A DNA stretch of 54,827 nucleotides from an uncultured Chelatococcus sp. (GCA_937863995.1 CALMIK010000029.1:1-54827); one strand, 5' to 3'; counted from the first letter of the stretch, positions 1 to 8,040 are shown. Notes: generated by a model not told the origin, from the letters alone. A program made the numbers and translations.

Positions 1-318
1 GAGGCGCGCACCGAAGCCAACAAGGTGCGCGGCTGCGCCAGCCAGGTGTGGCTCGATGTCGATGCCTCCGCCGCGCCGGTGCTGGCGTTTCGAGGCGACA
101 GCGACGCCCATATCGTGCGCGGCCTCATCGCGCTCGCCTTCGCGATCTATTCCGGGCGGACGGCGGCGGAGATCCTCGACACCGATGCCCTTCCGATATT
201 CGACAAGCTCGGCCTCGGCGCGCACCTCACGCCGCAGCGCTCCAACGGGCTGCGGTCCATGGTGAATCGCATCAAGACGGATGCGCACAATGTCGTCGCG
301 GCGGCCGTCGACGGCTGA
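1..318 (+). CDS. sufE: SufE-family cysteine desulfuration protein, C-terminal part
   Basis: The reading frame is open from the first base, so the N-terminus lies outside the window. The visible 105 residues begin just before the V-x-G-C-x-S-Q-V-W motif (residues about 9-17 of the fragment), whose cysteine in SufE accepts sulfane sulfur from the SufS cysteine desulfurase for Fe-S cluster assembly. The remainder (IVRGLIALAF, FDKLGLGAHLTPQRSNGL, then MVNRIK) matches the SufE C-terminal fold. A perfect hairpin follows the stop codon. No other suf genes are visible, so this may be a stand-alone sufE as in many rhizobia. Identification is firm; the symbol is by family. Confidence 0.9.
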   Translation, partial: EARTEANKVRGCASQVWLDVDASAAPVLAFRGDSDAHIVRGLIALAFAIYSGRTAAEILDTDALPIFDKLGLGAHLTPQRSNGLRSMVNRIKTDAHNVVAAAVDG

Positions 319-342
319 TCGCTTGTGACGATCCTGGCGGAG

Positions 343-363
343 CCGTTGCAACGCAACGGTTTC
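343..363 (+). terminator. Rho-independent-type terminator after sufE
   Basis: A perfect 7-bp inverted repeat CCGTTGC / GCAACGG with a 3-nt loop lies 25 nt beyond the sufE stop and is followed by TTTC. The T tract is short, so termination strength is uncertain. Confidence 0.55.
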
Positions 364-415
364 GGTGGTTTATCCACAGGGGCGGCCCATGTTGCGAAAG
401 GTTGATGAAACCCCA

Positions 416-444
416 TTGACAGCAGGCCGGCCTCTTCGTAAACA
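416..444 (+). promoter_or_regulatory. Candidate sigma70 promoter of tRNA-Leu
   Basis: TTGACA at 416-421 is separated by exactly 17 nt from TAAACA at 439-444, which puts the transcription start near 451, about 15 nt before the tRNA. The spacer contains the palindrome AGGCCGGCCT. This is a near-consensus vegetative promoter placed as expected for a tRNA gene. Confidence 0.6.
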
Positions 445-465
445 GACGACCTCGCTCGCGAGCAA

Positions 466-550
466 GCCCAGATGGCGGAATTGGTAGACGCGCTGGTTTC
501 AGGTACCAGTGATGCAAGTCGTGGAGGTTCGAGTCCTCTTCTGGGCACCA
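466..550 (+). tRNA. tRNA-Leu (anticodon CAG)
   Basis: The 85-nt sequence folds as a class II tRNA. The acceptor stem GCCCAGA pairs with TCTGGGC, the discriminator is A and CCA is encoded. The anticodon stem CTGGT / ACCAG encloses the loop TTCAGGT, giving anticodon CAG, which reads CUG leucine codons. The variable arm (about GTGATGCAAGTCGT) is long as expected for leucine, and the T arm contains GGTTCGAGTCC. CUG is the dominant Leu codon in the surrounding genes. Confidence 0.95.
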
Positions 551-559
551 ATTCAACTC

Positions 560-604
560 AAAAAGCCGCTCAACCTTGATAGGTTGCGCGGCTTTTGTGT
601 TTTT
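560..604 (+). terminator. Terminator after tRNA-Leu
   Basis: An imperfect long inverted repeat begins ten bases after the tRNA: AAAAGCCGC-TCAACCT on the left and AGGTTG-C-GCGGCTTTT on the right with a TTGAT-type loop, followed by a T-rich run (TTTTGTGTTTTT). Confidence 0.8.
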
Positions 605-701
605 ACGCCCCTTTCCTGCACTCGGGCATGACCATCGGGTGGCTGGCCATCAGGAAGACGACAGTGCACTTCGTCCCTTCGCCTGATCCTGAAATGCGAT
701 T

Positions 702-2501
702 ATGCTGCGCAGCAGCGAATCCGGCCCGGTCGTGGCAGCCGATCGCTCCCGACCACGAGTGCCGCATGACGATACCCGCGTGAGCATGTTACGGCTCGCC
801 TCCCTGCCGGCGCCGCTGACGGCGCTGTCTTCGCGCCTGTCCCGGCGCAGGCTCCGGATTGCGACCGGGCTCGTCATGTTCGTCTTCGTGACGACGCATC
901 TCTTCAACCACGCGCTGAACCTGATATCGCTGCCGGCAGCCGAGGCCGGTCTGCAATGGTTTGCCACATTCTGGGGCTCGGCCCTGGGCGGCGTGCTGCT
1001 CTATGGGGCGGTGCTGAGCCATGTCGGGCTCGCGCTCATCGCGCTTTACCGGCGCTGCACGCTGCGCATGCCGCCGGGCGAGGCGATGCAGCTGCTGCTG
1101 GGCCTGCTCGTGCCGCTGTTGCTGATCGACCATGTGGTCGGCACGCGCATTGCTTACATGCTCTACGGATTGCAGGTCACCTACGAATCGGCGATCCGCT
1201 CGATGTGGGTCGAGACGCCGCTTGCCGGCGTGCGCCAGAGCGTGGCGCTCGTCGTGGTGTGGGTGCACGGCTGCATCGGCCTGCATTTCTGGCTGCGCGG
1301 CCGCGACTGGTACCGGGATGCGATGCCGACGCTGCTCGTCGCCGCAGCGCTGCTCCCGGTGCTGGCACTGCTTGGCTTTTCCGAGACCGGGCGGCTTCTC
1401 GCCGAAACGCCTGTTTCCGCTCCCCCGCCAGCCGACACGCCGGCGCGCGCATCCGCAGAGACGGGGCTGCGCCTGGCTCGGATGGCGCTTTACGGCCTGT
1501 TCGGCGGGCTTGTCGCCGGCACGCTGGGGCTGCGCGAGCTGCGGCTGTGGCGCGAGCGCGGCGCGAGCATCGTGGTGCGCTATCCGGGCGAACGCAGCGT
1601 CAGGGTGTTGCGCGGCTTCACCGTGCTGGAGGCGAGCCGCCTCGGCGGCATTCCCCACTATGCCGTGTGCGGGGGCAAGGGACGTTGCTCGACGTGCCGC
1701 GTCGAGGTGTTCGGCGATCCCGCCACATGCGACCCGCCGGACGCGCTGGAAAAGGCGACGCTGGAACGTGTCGGCGCTCCGCCGCGCGTGCGCCTCGCCT
1801 GCCAGTTGCGGCCTCGCGGCGACATCACCGTCGTGCCCGTTCTGTCGCCCCCGCACCGGCGCAGCCGTCTGGCGGAAGCGCGCGACGCGTCTCCGGGGCG
1901 CGAGCAGGAGATCGCGGTGATGTTCTGCGACATTCGCAACTTCACCGGCATGACCGAAAAGCGCTTGCCCTACGACACGGTGTTTCTTCTCAACCGCTAT
2001 TTCTCTCTCGTGGGACATGCTGTCGAGAGCAGCGGCGGCAGGGTCGACAAGTTCATCGGCGACGGGGTGATGGCGCTTTTCGGCATCGACGGCCCGCCGC
2101 GCGAGGGCGGCCGCGCCGCCCTTCTGGCCGCGCAACGGATCATGGCCGAGATCGACGTCCTGCACCGCGAGTTCGCCCGTGAATTTCCGGCTCCGCTGCG
2201 GATCGCCATCGGCATCCATGCCGGCCCCGCGATCGTCGGGGTCATGGGCTTCGGCCGCGCGCGCAGCCTGACCGCCATCGGCGACACGGTAAACGTCGCG
2301 AGCCGGCTGGAATCCGTCGCCAAGGAACAGAACGCTACGCTCGTGATCTCGGAGCCCGCGATGCGCATGGCGCAGATCGATACCGCAGGCTTTGCCGCCC
2401 ATGTTATCGAGATCCGAGGCCGTGCGCGGCAGTTGCGCGTTTTCGTCGATCCGCCGTTGCCGCCCGGAACAAATTCGCCGGCTTCGGGATTGTCCGCTTG
2501 A
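702..2501 (+). CDS. Membrane-anchored class III adenylate cyclase with SDH-like haem anchor and 2Fe-2S ferredoxin domain
   Basis: The 599-residue protein is predicted to make cAMP (or cGMP) from a nucleotide triphosphate at the inner membrane. Six hydrophobic segments (about 52-75, 94-116, 128-148, 180-200, 208-228, 258-278) carry histidines 66, 70, 107, 144, 189 and 195, as in succinate-dehydrogenase-type diheme anchors. A plant-type 2Fe-2S domain follows with C323-x5-C329-x2-C332 and C367. The class III cyclase domain (about 402-590) has metal-binding D410 (in FCDIRNF) and D454 (in IGDGVMALFG) and the GDTVNVASRLE motif. Sinorhizobium meliloti CyaC has the same type of quinone-responsive anchor; the family link is inference. 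A GTG at 786 is an alternative start. No clear ribosome binding site decides between them. Confidence 0.85.
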   Translation: MLRSSESGPVVAADRSRPRVPHDDTRVSMLRLASLPAPLTALSSRLSRRRLRIATGLVMFVFVTTHLFNHALNLISLPAAEAGLQWFATFWGSALGGVLLYGAVLSHVGLALIALYRRCTLRMPPGEAMQLLLGLLVPLLLIDHVVGTRIAYMLYGLQVTYESAIRSMWVETPLAGVRQSVALVVVWVHGCIGLHFWLRGRDWYRDAMPTLLVAAALLPVLALLGFSETGRLLAETPVSAPPPADTPARASAETGLRLARMALYGLFGGLVAGTLGLRELRLWRERGASIVVRYPGERSVRVLRGFTVLEASRLGGIPHYAVCGGKGRCSTCRVEVFGDPATCDPPDALEKATLERVGAPPRVRLACQLRPRGDITVVPVLSPPHRRSRLAEARDASPGREQEIAVMFCDIRNFTGMTEKRLPYDTVFLLNRYFSLVGHAVESSGGRVDKFIGDGVMALFGIDGPPREGGRAALLAAQRIMAEIDVLHREFAREFPAPLRIAIGIHAGPAIVGVMGFGRARSLTAIGDTVNVASRLESVAKEQNATLVISEPAMRMAQIDTAGFAAHVIEIRGRARQLRVFVDPPLPPGTNSPASGLSA

Positions 2502-2513
2502 TTCATCCGCCAC

Positions 2514-2550
2514 GGGAGGCTGCATGGCGAAGGGAGGCTGCCATGGCGAA
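2514..2550 (+). repeat. Tandem duplication of a ribosome-binding-site plus start-codon cassette
   Basis: GGGAGGCTGCATGGCGAA (2514-2531) is followed at once by GGGAGGCTGCCATGGCGAA (2532-2550). Each copy has a Shine-Dalgarno sequence and an ATG. The second ATG (2543) starts the HD-domain gene. The first (2524) opens a 16-codon frame (2524-2574) that overlaps it in another frame. Confidence 0.7.
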
Positions 2551-3094
2551 ATCAACATCCCACGATACCGGTGAAACAGGATCTGCGGCGCTACGCGATC
2601 TCACGCCGATGTCGTTTGCGTTCGTGGCTCACCGCGGCCAAAAGCGGAAGTACATCGGCTCGCCCTACACGGATCACCTGGCGGAAGTCGCGGGCCTCAC
2701 TGGCGCGGTGGCGTTCAAGCCAGGTTTCGGCGGCGACCCGGAGACCGCGATCGCCGTGGCCTGGCTGCACGATTGCGTGGAGGACGTCGGCGTGACCCTC
2801 GACGACATCGAGGCCCGCTTCGGCAGGGCGGTGCGCGATGGCGTCGCGCTGCTGTCCGATCTGGAGACGGGTAACCGCGCCACCCGCCAGCGGTTGAAGC
2901 GCGAGCGTCTCGCCGCCGCTCCCGCATGGGTGCAGACGATCAAGGTTGCCGACGTCATCTCGAACACCAGCAGCATCCTCGAGCACGATCCCCCGTTTGC
3001 GCGCGTCTATGTCGATGAAAAGGTGGCCCTGCTTGAGGTTCTCAAGCACGCCGATGCGGAACTCGTGGGAATAGCGCGCGTTATTTCAGGGTGA
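2543..3094 (+). CDS. SpoT/MESH1-like HD-domain phosphohydrolase
   Basis: The 183-residue protein is a single HD domain of the kind found in RelA/SpoT hydrolases and stand-alone small alarmone hydrolases, which remove pyrophosphate from (p)ppGpp. Matching features are AHRGQKRK (29-36), H45, the H76-D77 pair followed by E80-D81 (LHDCVEDVG), the FG...V..GV..LSDLE stretch and KVADVISN (134-141), equivalent to the K-L-A-D-R-x-x-N motif of SpoT. There is no synthetase, TGS or ACT domain. ATG 2543 is chosen because GGGAGG lies 5 nt upstream; an in-frame TTG at 2498 is less likely. It is 41 nt downstream of the cyclase and probably co-transcribed. The substrate is inferred. Confidence 0.7.
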   Translation: MAKSTSHDTGETGSAALRDLTPMSFAFVAHRGQKRKYIGSPYTDHLAEVAGLTGAVAFKPGFGGDPETAIAVAWLHDCVEDVGVTLDDIEARFGRAVRDGVALLSDLETGNRATRQRLKRERLAAAPAWVQTIKVADVISNTSSILEHDPPFARVYVDEKVALLEVLKHADAELVGIARVISG

Positions 3095-3160
3095 ACCCGC
3101 CCCTCGATAGCCATACGGACGCGATAGTCTGGAATTGTCGGGCGGCTGAGGAAGCAAGCC

Positions 3161-3466
3161 ATGAAAATTTCACGTGCTATCGCTGGTGCATCCGTCATCG
3201 CCGCCGGATTGCTGGTATCGGGTTGTGTGTCGTCCGGGTATTACGGGGCGGGGCCGATCTACTATGGCGGTTATGGCGGTGTGTATTCGCAGCGCTACGT
3301 CTACTCGACGCCCCGTGTCGTGACCGGGCCGCGATACCGCTATTACCGGCCGGGTCCGGTATACGGTCCGGGGTCCGTGTATTGGGGCAGGCCGGTCTAT
3401 CGCGCCAATCCATACTACGGTCCGCGTGGGCGGTATTATTGGGACAGCGACCGTTACGAACGATGA
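3161..3466 (+). CDS. Small Tyr/Gly-rich lipoprotein
   Basis: The 101-residue product has a basic N-terminus, a hydrophobic segment and the lipobox L-V-S-G-C (cysteine 22), so it should be lipidated and exported. The mature part is low-complexity and extremely rich in Tyr, Gly, Pro and Arg (for example YYGAGPIYYGGYGGVYS). AGGAAGC lies just upstream of the ATG. Similar short envelope lipoproteins are common in rhizobia; no function is known to me. The 3' end overlaps the convergent gene by 13 nt. Confidence 0.7.
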   Translation: MKISRAIAGASVIAAGLLVSGCVSSGYYGAGPIYYGGYGGVYSQRYVYSTPRVVTGPRYRYYRPGPVYGPGSVYWGRPVYRANPYYGPRGRYYWDSDRYER

Positions 3467-3933
3467 ATCGGCGGCGATCTGCCGTATTCCATCCATGTCC
3501 AGCCGACGCAGGCGAGCCAGCGCTCTGTCCACTCGGCTGATTCCGGATGGCGCGGCGCGCCCGGCTCCGGCCGGTCGACGACCCATGGTTCCGGCGGCGG
3601 CGATGTCGCGTCGGTCCCCAGCGGCACCCGCGCGCTACGGTGCATCTCGCGCCACAACGCCACGCCCGAGGTGGGCCCGCGCGCGACCCCGATCGTCAGC
3701 ACCGGCAGCCGCCGCAGCGGCGTGCCTGCCCACAGCGTGACCTTCAGGTCGTCGCGGTAGTGCGATCCGTCGACGAGAAATCCCGTCACGTCCGGCAATG
3801 GCAGCACGCCGCCCAGCAGCACGCCGTCGAGCAACTCGGCGCAGGCGGCGATGTCGTCGTCCGCCACCGCGCCGCGCGGCAGCTGCGCGATCTGGCCGGT
3901 CGTCAGCGTGATGTGTTGCAGGACATTCGTCAT
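3454..3933 (-). CDS. Conserved hypothetical protein
   Basis: The 159-residue protein starting MTNVLQHITLTTGQIAQLPR is not recognised. It has no signal peptide or membrane segment. The visible blocks are an acidic N-terminal region (DDDIAACAELLDGVLLGG), a central DLKVTLWAGTPLRRLPVLTIG stretch and a Trp-rich C-terminus (WTERWLACVGWTWMEYGR). Codon use matches the neighbours, which argues for a real gene. An upstream in-frame GTG at 3981 would add 16 residues. It runs convergent to the lipoprotein gene and divergent from metN. Confidence 0.55.
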   Translation of the reverse strand: MTNVLQHITLTTGQIAQLPRGAVADDDIAACAELLDGVLLGGVLPLPDVTGFLVDGSHYRDDLKVTLWAGTPLRRLPVLTIGVARGPTSGVALWREMHRSARVPLGTDATSPPPEPWVVDRPEPGAPRHPESAEWTERWLACVGWTWMEYGRSPPIHRS

Positions 3934-4089
3934 CCGGTTCTCGCGCTTCTCGGGCAACTGCGGGTTGTGCCTGTGCCTCACTGGCTGGTCTCATTGGTTG
4001 ACACGGCTGCCGCCACCTGCGCAAGTCCGCTGGTTCGGGCGACACGCGCGCGGCTCGCGTGATTTTCCGGTGGAGGGGAATGCCCTTCG

Positions 4090-4118
4090 TTGACAATCTG
4101 CTGTCTCAAATGATACAA
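4090..4118 (+). promoter_or_regulatory. Candidate promoter of metNIQ
   Basis: A perfect TTGACA (4090-4095) is followed after 16-17 nt by GATACA/ATACAA (4112-4118) in an AT-rich island unlike the flanking GC-rich sequence. It is 38-66 nt ahead of the metN start. No SAM-II-like riboswitch was recognised in the leader. Confidence 0.5.
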
Positions 4119-4155
4119 ATTATAGAATAAGTATTTTGGTCAGCGCCGCCGCTGA

Positions 4156-5211
4156 GTGGACTTGAACTTGATAACACTAAAAAATGCTTCCAAACTATTC
4201 ACCACTCCATCCGGTTCGATCACGGCTCTTGACGATGTAACGTTGACCGTAGAACGCGGGCAGATCTATGGCATTATTGGCTATAGCGGCGCCGGCAAGA
4301 GCACGCTCATCCGGCTGCTGAACGGACTGGAGCGACCGGACAGCGGGTCGGTGGTTGTTGGCGGGCTCGATCTGACGCGCGTTCCCGAGGCCGAGCTCGC
4401 GCGTGCCCGCCTGAAGATCGGCATGATCTTCCAGCATTTCAACCTGCTGTGGTCGCGCACGGTGGCGCGCAACATCGCCTTCGCGCTGGAAATCGCGGGT
4501 GTGGCGAAGGCCGACATCGGTCGGCGTGTGGCGGAACTCGTTCATCTCGTCGGGCTGGAGGGGCGTGAGGACGCTTATCCCTCGCAATTGAGCGGCGGGC
4601 AGAAGCAGCGCGTCGGCATCGCCCGAGCGCTCGCCAACCGGCCGGACGTTCTGCTGTGCGACGAGGCGACATCGGCGCTGGACCCCGAGACCACCGATTC
4701 GATTCTCGACCTCCTGTCGGATATCAACCGCCGTTTCGGCCTCACCATCGTGCTGATAACCCATGAAATGCATGTGGTTCGGCGCATCTGCGACACGGTC
4801 GCGGTGATGGAGGCTGGGCGCATCGTGGAGCAGGGCCGGGTGGCGGAGGTCTTCGCCAATCCGCAGAAGCCGGTGACGCAGCGTTTCGTGCGCCAGGTCG
4901 CCGGGCCGGATGCGGCCGATCCGGCGCGCGAATCCGATCGCGCCTTCGATCCCTACGCGGTCGATATCGGCACCGGCGCGCTGGTGCGGCTCATTCCCTC
5001 GGGACCCGGCGCGCGCCGGCTGGTGCTTGCCGATGTGGTGCGCCGCTTCGGCCTGTCCCTCGACATCGTGCACGGGCAGCTTGCCTTCACGCGCGACGGG
5101 GCGTCGGGCGAGCTTTACGTCGAGGTGCCGGCCAAGGGCGACGATCTCGTCTCCGTGCTGGCCTATCTGGCCGAGCGCGACATCGCCTCCGAGATCGTGC
5201 GGCAGGGATGA
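4156..5211 (+). CDS. metN: Methionine ABC transporter ATP-binding protein MetN
   Basis: The 351-residue ATPase drives methionine import through MetI with binding protein MetQ. Walker A is G42-YSGAGKS49, the signature is LSGGQKQR and Walker B is VLLCDEATSALDP, followed by the H-loop ITHEMHV. After about residue 250 comes the NIL regulatory domain that senses cytoplasmic methionine in E. coli MetN (LVRLIPSG through DDLVSVLAYLAERDI). The start is GTG. It overlaps metI by 4 nt (ATGA), so translation is coupled. Confidence 0.95.
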   Translation: MDLNLITLKNASKLFTTPSGSITALDDVTLTVERGQIYGIIGYSGAGKSTLIRLLNGLERPDSGSVVVGGLDLTRVPEAELARARLKIGMIFQHFNLLWSRTVARNIAFALEIAGVAKADIGRRVAELVHLVGLEGREDAYPSQLSGGQKQRVGIARALANRPDVLLCDEATSALDPETTDSILDLLSDINRRFGLTIVLITHEMHVVRRICDTVAVMEAGRIVEQGRVAEVFANPQKPVTQRFVRQVAGPDAADPARESDRAFDPYAVDIGTGALVRLIPSGPGARRLVLADVVRRFGLSLDIVHGQLAFTRDGASGELYVEVPAKGDDLVSVLAYLAERDIASEIVRQG

Positions 5212-5885
5212 GCTCAATGCTGGAAGCGCTTTTTCCCCACGTCCGTCTCGCGCCGCTGCTGCAGGCAACCTACGATACCGTCTACATGACGGCTCTTGCC
5301 GGGGCGGCGACGTTCCTGCTCGGCCTCGTGCTGGGCGCGCTCCTGTTCCTGACGGGGCCGGGCCAGCTTCTCGCCAACCGCCTCGTTTACGGCGCGTTAT
5401 CGGTGATGAGCAACGTCTTCCGCTCCATTCCGTTCATCATCCTCATCGTCCTGCTCATTCCGGTCACCAAGTTTCTGGTCGGGCGGATATTGGGCGTGAA
5501 CGCCGCCCTCCCGGCGCTCATCGTGGGCGCGGCGCCGTTCTACGCGCGGCTGGTGGAGATCGCCTTCCGCGACGTGGACAAAGGGGTGATCGAGGCGACG
5601 CGCGCCATGGGCGGCGGGCTTTTCACCGTCGTGTTCAAGGTGTTGATCCCTGAATCCGCCCCCGCGCTGGCGGCCGGGCTGACCGTCACGCTGATCTCGC
5701 TCGTCGGCTTCACCGCCATGGCCGGCGTCATCGGCGCGGGCGGCCTGGGCCATCTGGCCTATCTCGAGGGCTTTCAGCGCAATAACGCCGACGTGACGCT
5801 GGTTGCGACGGCTACCGTTCTCGTCATCGTATTCGCCATTCAGTTCGTGGGCGATCTCGTGACGCGAAAACTCGATAAACGATAG
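5208..5885 (+). CDS. metI: Methionine ABC transporter permease MetI
   Basis: The 225-residue inner-membrane permease has about five hydrophobic helices (starting AATYDTVYMTALAGAATFLLG without signal peptide). The cytoplasmic EAA loop that docks on MetN is visible as VIEATRAMGGGLFTVVFKVL, followed by the I-P-E-S-A-P-A-L-A-A-G-L stretch typical of the MetI family. Length is normal for the family (about 217). It begins inside the metN stop and is followed 30 nt later by metQ. Confidence 0.95.
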   Translation: MSSMLEALFPHVRLAPLLQATYDTVYMTALAGAATFLLGLVLGALLFLTGPGQLLANRLVYGALSVMSNVFRSIPFIILIVLLIPVTKFLVGRILGVNAALPALIVGAAPFYARLVEIAFRDVDKGVIEATRAMGGGLFTVVFKVLIPESAPALAAGLTVTLISLVGFTAMAGVIGAGGLGHLAYLEGFQRNNADVTLVATATVLVIVFAIQFVGDLVTRKLDKR

Positions 5886-5915
5886 ATCCTGTCAGTCAAA
5901 CGCAAGGAAGTCGCG

Positions 5916-6731
5916 ATGTTCAAGACCCTCATTTCCGCAGCCGTTCTCGGCGCTGTCGCGTTCGCGGCGCCTGCATTCGCCCAGACCAAGCTGACGGTCG
6001 GCGCGTCCTACGTGCCGCATGCCGAGATCCTCGAGCAGGCGAAGCCGATCCTGGCCAAGGAAGGCATCGACCTCGTGATCGTGCCCTTCCAGGACTACAT
6101 CCTGCCCAACACGGCGCTGGCTTCGGGCGAGATCGACGCGAACTACTTCCAGCACGAGCCCTACCTCAGCTCCGTGCTGGCGGACCACAAGGGCGACGCG
6201 AACTACGACTTCGTCAGCGCTGGCGGCATCCACATCGAGCCGATCGGCATCTACTCGAAGCGCGTGAAGAACCTCAAGGACCTGCCGCAGGGCGGCACCG
6301 TCATCCTGCGCGACGCGGTGGCGGAGGAGGGGCGCATCCTGTCGATCTTCCAGCGCGAGGGCGTGATCAAGCTGCGCGAGGGCGTGACGCCGATCACCGC
6401 CCGCATCTCCGACATCGCCGAGAACCCGAAGAACCTCAAGTTCCAGGCCAACGTCGAAGCCGGCCTGCTGCCGAAGGTCTACGAGAACGACGAGGCGGAC
6501 GCCGTCGTCATCAACGCCAACTACGCGCTCGACGCCAAGCTCGACCCGGTCAAGGATCCGGTCGCGGTGGAGAGCGGCGAGAACAATCCCTACGCGAACC
6601 TCATCGTGGTGCGCAAGGCTAACGCCGAGAAGCCCGAGATCAAGAAGCTCGTCGAGGTCCTGCACTCCAAGCCGGTTCAGGATTTCATTCTCGAGAAGTA
6701 CAAGGGCGCCGTTCTGCCCGTCGCCAAGTAA
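5916..6731 (+). CDS. metQ: Methionine-binding protein MetQ (NlpA family)
   Basis: The 271-residue protein starts with a signal peptide ending APAFA-Q (cleavage near residue 22). Unlike E. coli MetQ it has no lipobox cysteine, so it should be a soluble periplasmic protein. The NlpA-family hallmarks are VGASYVPHAEIL, PFQDYILPNTALASGEIDAN, YFQHEPYL, NPKNLKF and NANYAL. AAGGAAG sits 6 nt before the ATG. It closes the metNIQ operon and a strong terminator follows. Confidence 0.95.
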   Translation: MFKTLISAAVLGAVAFAAPAFAQTKLTVGASYVPHAEILEQAKPILAKEGIDLVIVPFQDYILPNTALASGEIDANYFQHEPYLSSVLADHKGDANYDFVSAGGIHIEPIGIYSKRVKNLKDLPQGGTVILRDAVAEEGRILSIFQREGVIKLREGVTPITARISDIAENPKNLKFQANVEAGLLPKVYENDEADAVVINANYALDAKLDPVKDPVAVESGENNPYANLIVVRKANAEKPEIKKLVEVLHSKPVQDFILEKYKGAVLPVAK

Positions 6732-6791
6732 GGGCACGTCGCTGGCGTTGCACAGATAACGTCGCGAGAGCCGCGGGCTTTTCGCCTCATG

Positions 6792-6823
6792 ACCCGCCCG
6801 GCGCTGCCGGGCGGGTTTTGTTT
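6792..6823 (+). terminator. Strong terminator of metNIQ
   Basis: A perfect 11-bp stem ACCCGCCCGGC / GCCGGGCGGGT with a 3-nt loop is followed by TTTTGTTT. It lies between convergent metQ and glpQ; the T tract favours the plus strand. Confidence 0.9.
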
Positions 6824-6830
6824 GATAAAA

Positions 6831-8000
6831 TCACGGCTTCTTGCGGAAGGCGTCGACGGCTGCGCGTCCCACGGCGGAATCGTCGGAGAAGAACGCGTTG
6901 ACGCCGGCATCCAGATAGATGGTGATCTCGCCCACGCTGTCGCCGCGCGCCGTCTTGTCGTTGCGGGGTTCCTTGCGCAGGCTTTCCGGCAGGAAATTGT
7001 TCTCGGGCCGCAGCGTCCAGATGAGGACGGAGAGGCCCGCCGCATGCGCGCGCTGCGCCAGGTCGGTGGGCTTGCCGGGCTTGCCGTCGGCGACCGGCAC
7101 GATGAACGTCTTGTAGGGCGCGAGGATGTTGGCGTAGGTCGCGATTTCCTTTAGCCCCGCGTCGGTGAGAAGGTCGTCGTAGGTGCGCTTCTCGGCTTCG
7201 CCCAGCGCGATGAAATCGTAGGGCCGGCCCGCGTCGTCGACGAGCTGGGCGAGACGCACATCGGTTTGCTTGCGCAGTTCCTTCAGGTTGCCGACCTCGA
7301 ACGACTGCACGATGACCGGCGCTTCCTTGCGGTTGAGGCCGTTCTGATCGAGGATGGCGATGAGCGCCGGCTCCAGCGGCAGGCCGATGCTCCTGAAGAA
7401 GGTCGGATGCTTCGTCTCCGGCGCGACGCCGATGGTGCGGCCGCGCTTTTCGGATTCGGCGCGCGCCAGGTCGATGACCTCCTGGAAGGTCGGGATCTCG
7501 AACTGGTCGTTGAAGGCGGTGTTGGCCGGGCGGATCGCCGGAATACGCTCGCGGGCGCGCAGCGTCTTGAGCTCGTGCAGGGTGAAGTCCTCGACGAACC
7601 AGCCGGTGATCGCGGCGCCGTCGATGGTTTTCGTCGTCTTGCGGTCGGCGAACTCCGGCAGCTCGGCGACGTTGGTGGTCGCTTCCTTCAGGCTCCCGTC
7701 GGCGTTGACGATGGCGATGGCGTTCTCGTGCCGGGCCACGAGCACGCCGTCCTTGGTGATGACGAGGTCGGGCTCGATCAAATCCGCGCCGTCCTCGATC
7801 GCCTTGAGATAGGCGGCCAGCGTGTGTTCGGGGCGCAGGGCGGATGCGCCGCGATGGGCGATCACGGTCGGCTCCGGTGGCCAGTCGGCGCCGCCGGCGC
7901 TGGCCCAGCCGCCCTCAGTGGCGGTGGCCGCCGTCATGAAGGCGCCGTTGAGGAGCGCCGCCGCCAGGGCGACCGTTTTCAGATGGGTGGAAGCCTTCAT
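6831..8000 (-). CDS. glpQ: Periplasmic glycerophosphodiester phosphodiesterase
   Basis: The 389-residue enzyme hydrolyses deacylated phospholipids to glycerol-3-phosphate and an alcohol. A signal peptide ends near ATATA (residue about 28). The GDPD signature is IAHRGASALRPEHTLAAY (catalytic His and Arg) with metal site E-x-D in DLIEPDLVITKDGVLVARHE. The length and periplasmic location match GlpQ rather than cytoplasmic UgpQ. It may supply phosphate or glycerol, in keeping with the Pho-related genes elsewhere in the window. It is divergent from selO with a 111-bp shared upstream region. Confidence 0.9.
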   Translation of the reverse strand: MKASTHLKTVALAAALLNGAFMTAATATEGGWASAGGADWPPEPTVIAHRGASALRPEHTLAAYLKAIEDGADLIEPDLVITKDGVLVARHENAIAIVNADGSLKEATTNVAELPEFADRKTTKTIDGAAITGWFVEDFTLHELKTLRARERIPAIRPANTAFNDQFEIPTFQEVIDLARAESEKRGRTIGVAPETKHPTFFRSIGLPLEPALIAILDQNGLNRKEAPVIVQSFEVGNLKELRKQTDVRLAQLVDDAGRPYDFIALGEAEKRTYDDLLTDAGLKEIATYANILAPYKTFIVPVADGKPGKPTDLAQRAHAAGLSVLIWTLRPENNFLPESLRKEPRNDKTARGDSVGEITIYLDAGVNAFFSDDSAVGRAAVDAFRKKP

Positions 8001-8040
8001 CGTGTTCTCGCTACGCTTTTACGGTTTGGAATCGCACGCG

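Noticed and set aside
3934..4155. Possible SAM-II riboswitch before metN
   Set aside because: The expected conserved pseudoknot blocks of SAM-II were not found by eye; only a promoter-like sequence is present. A covariance-model search would be decisive.
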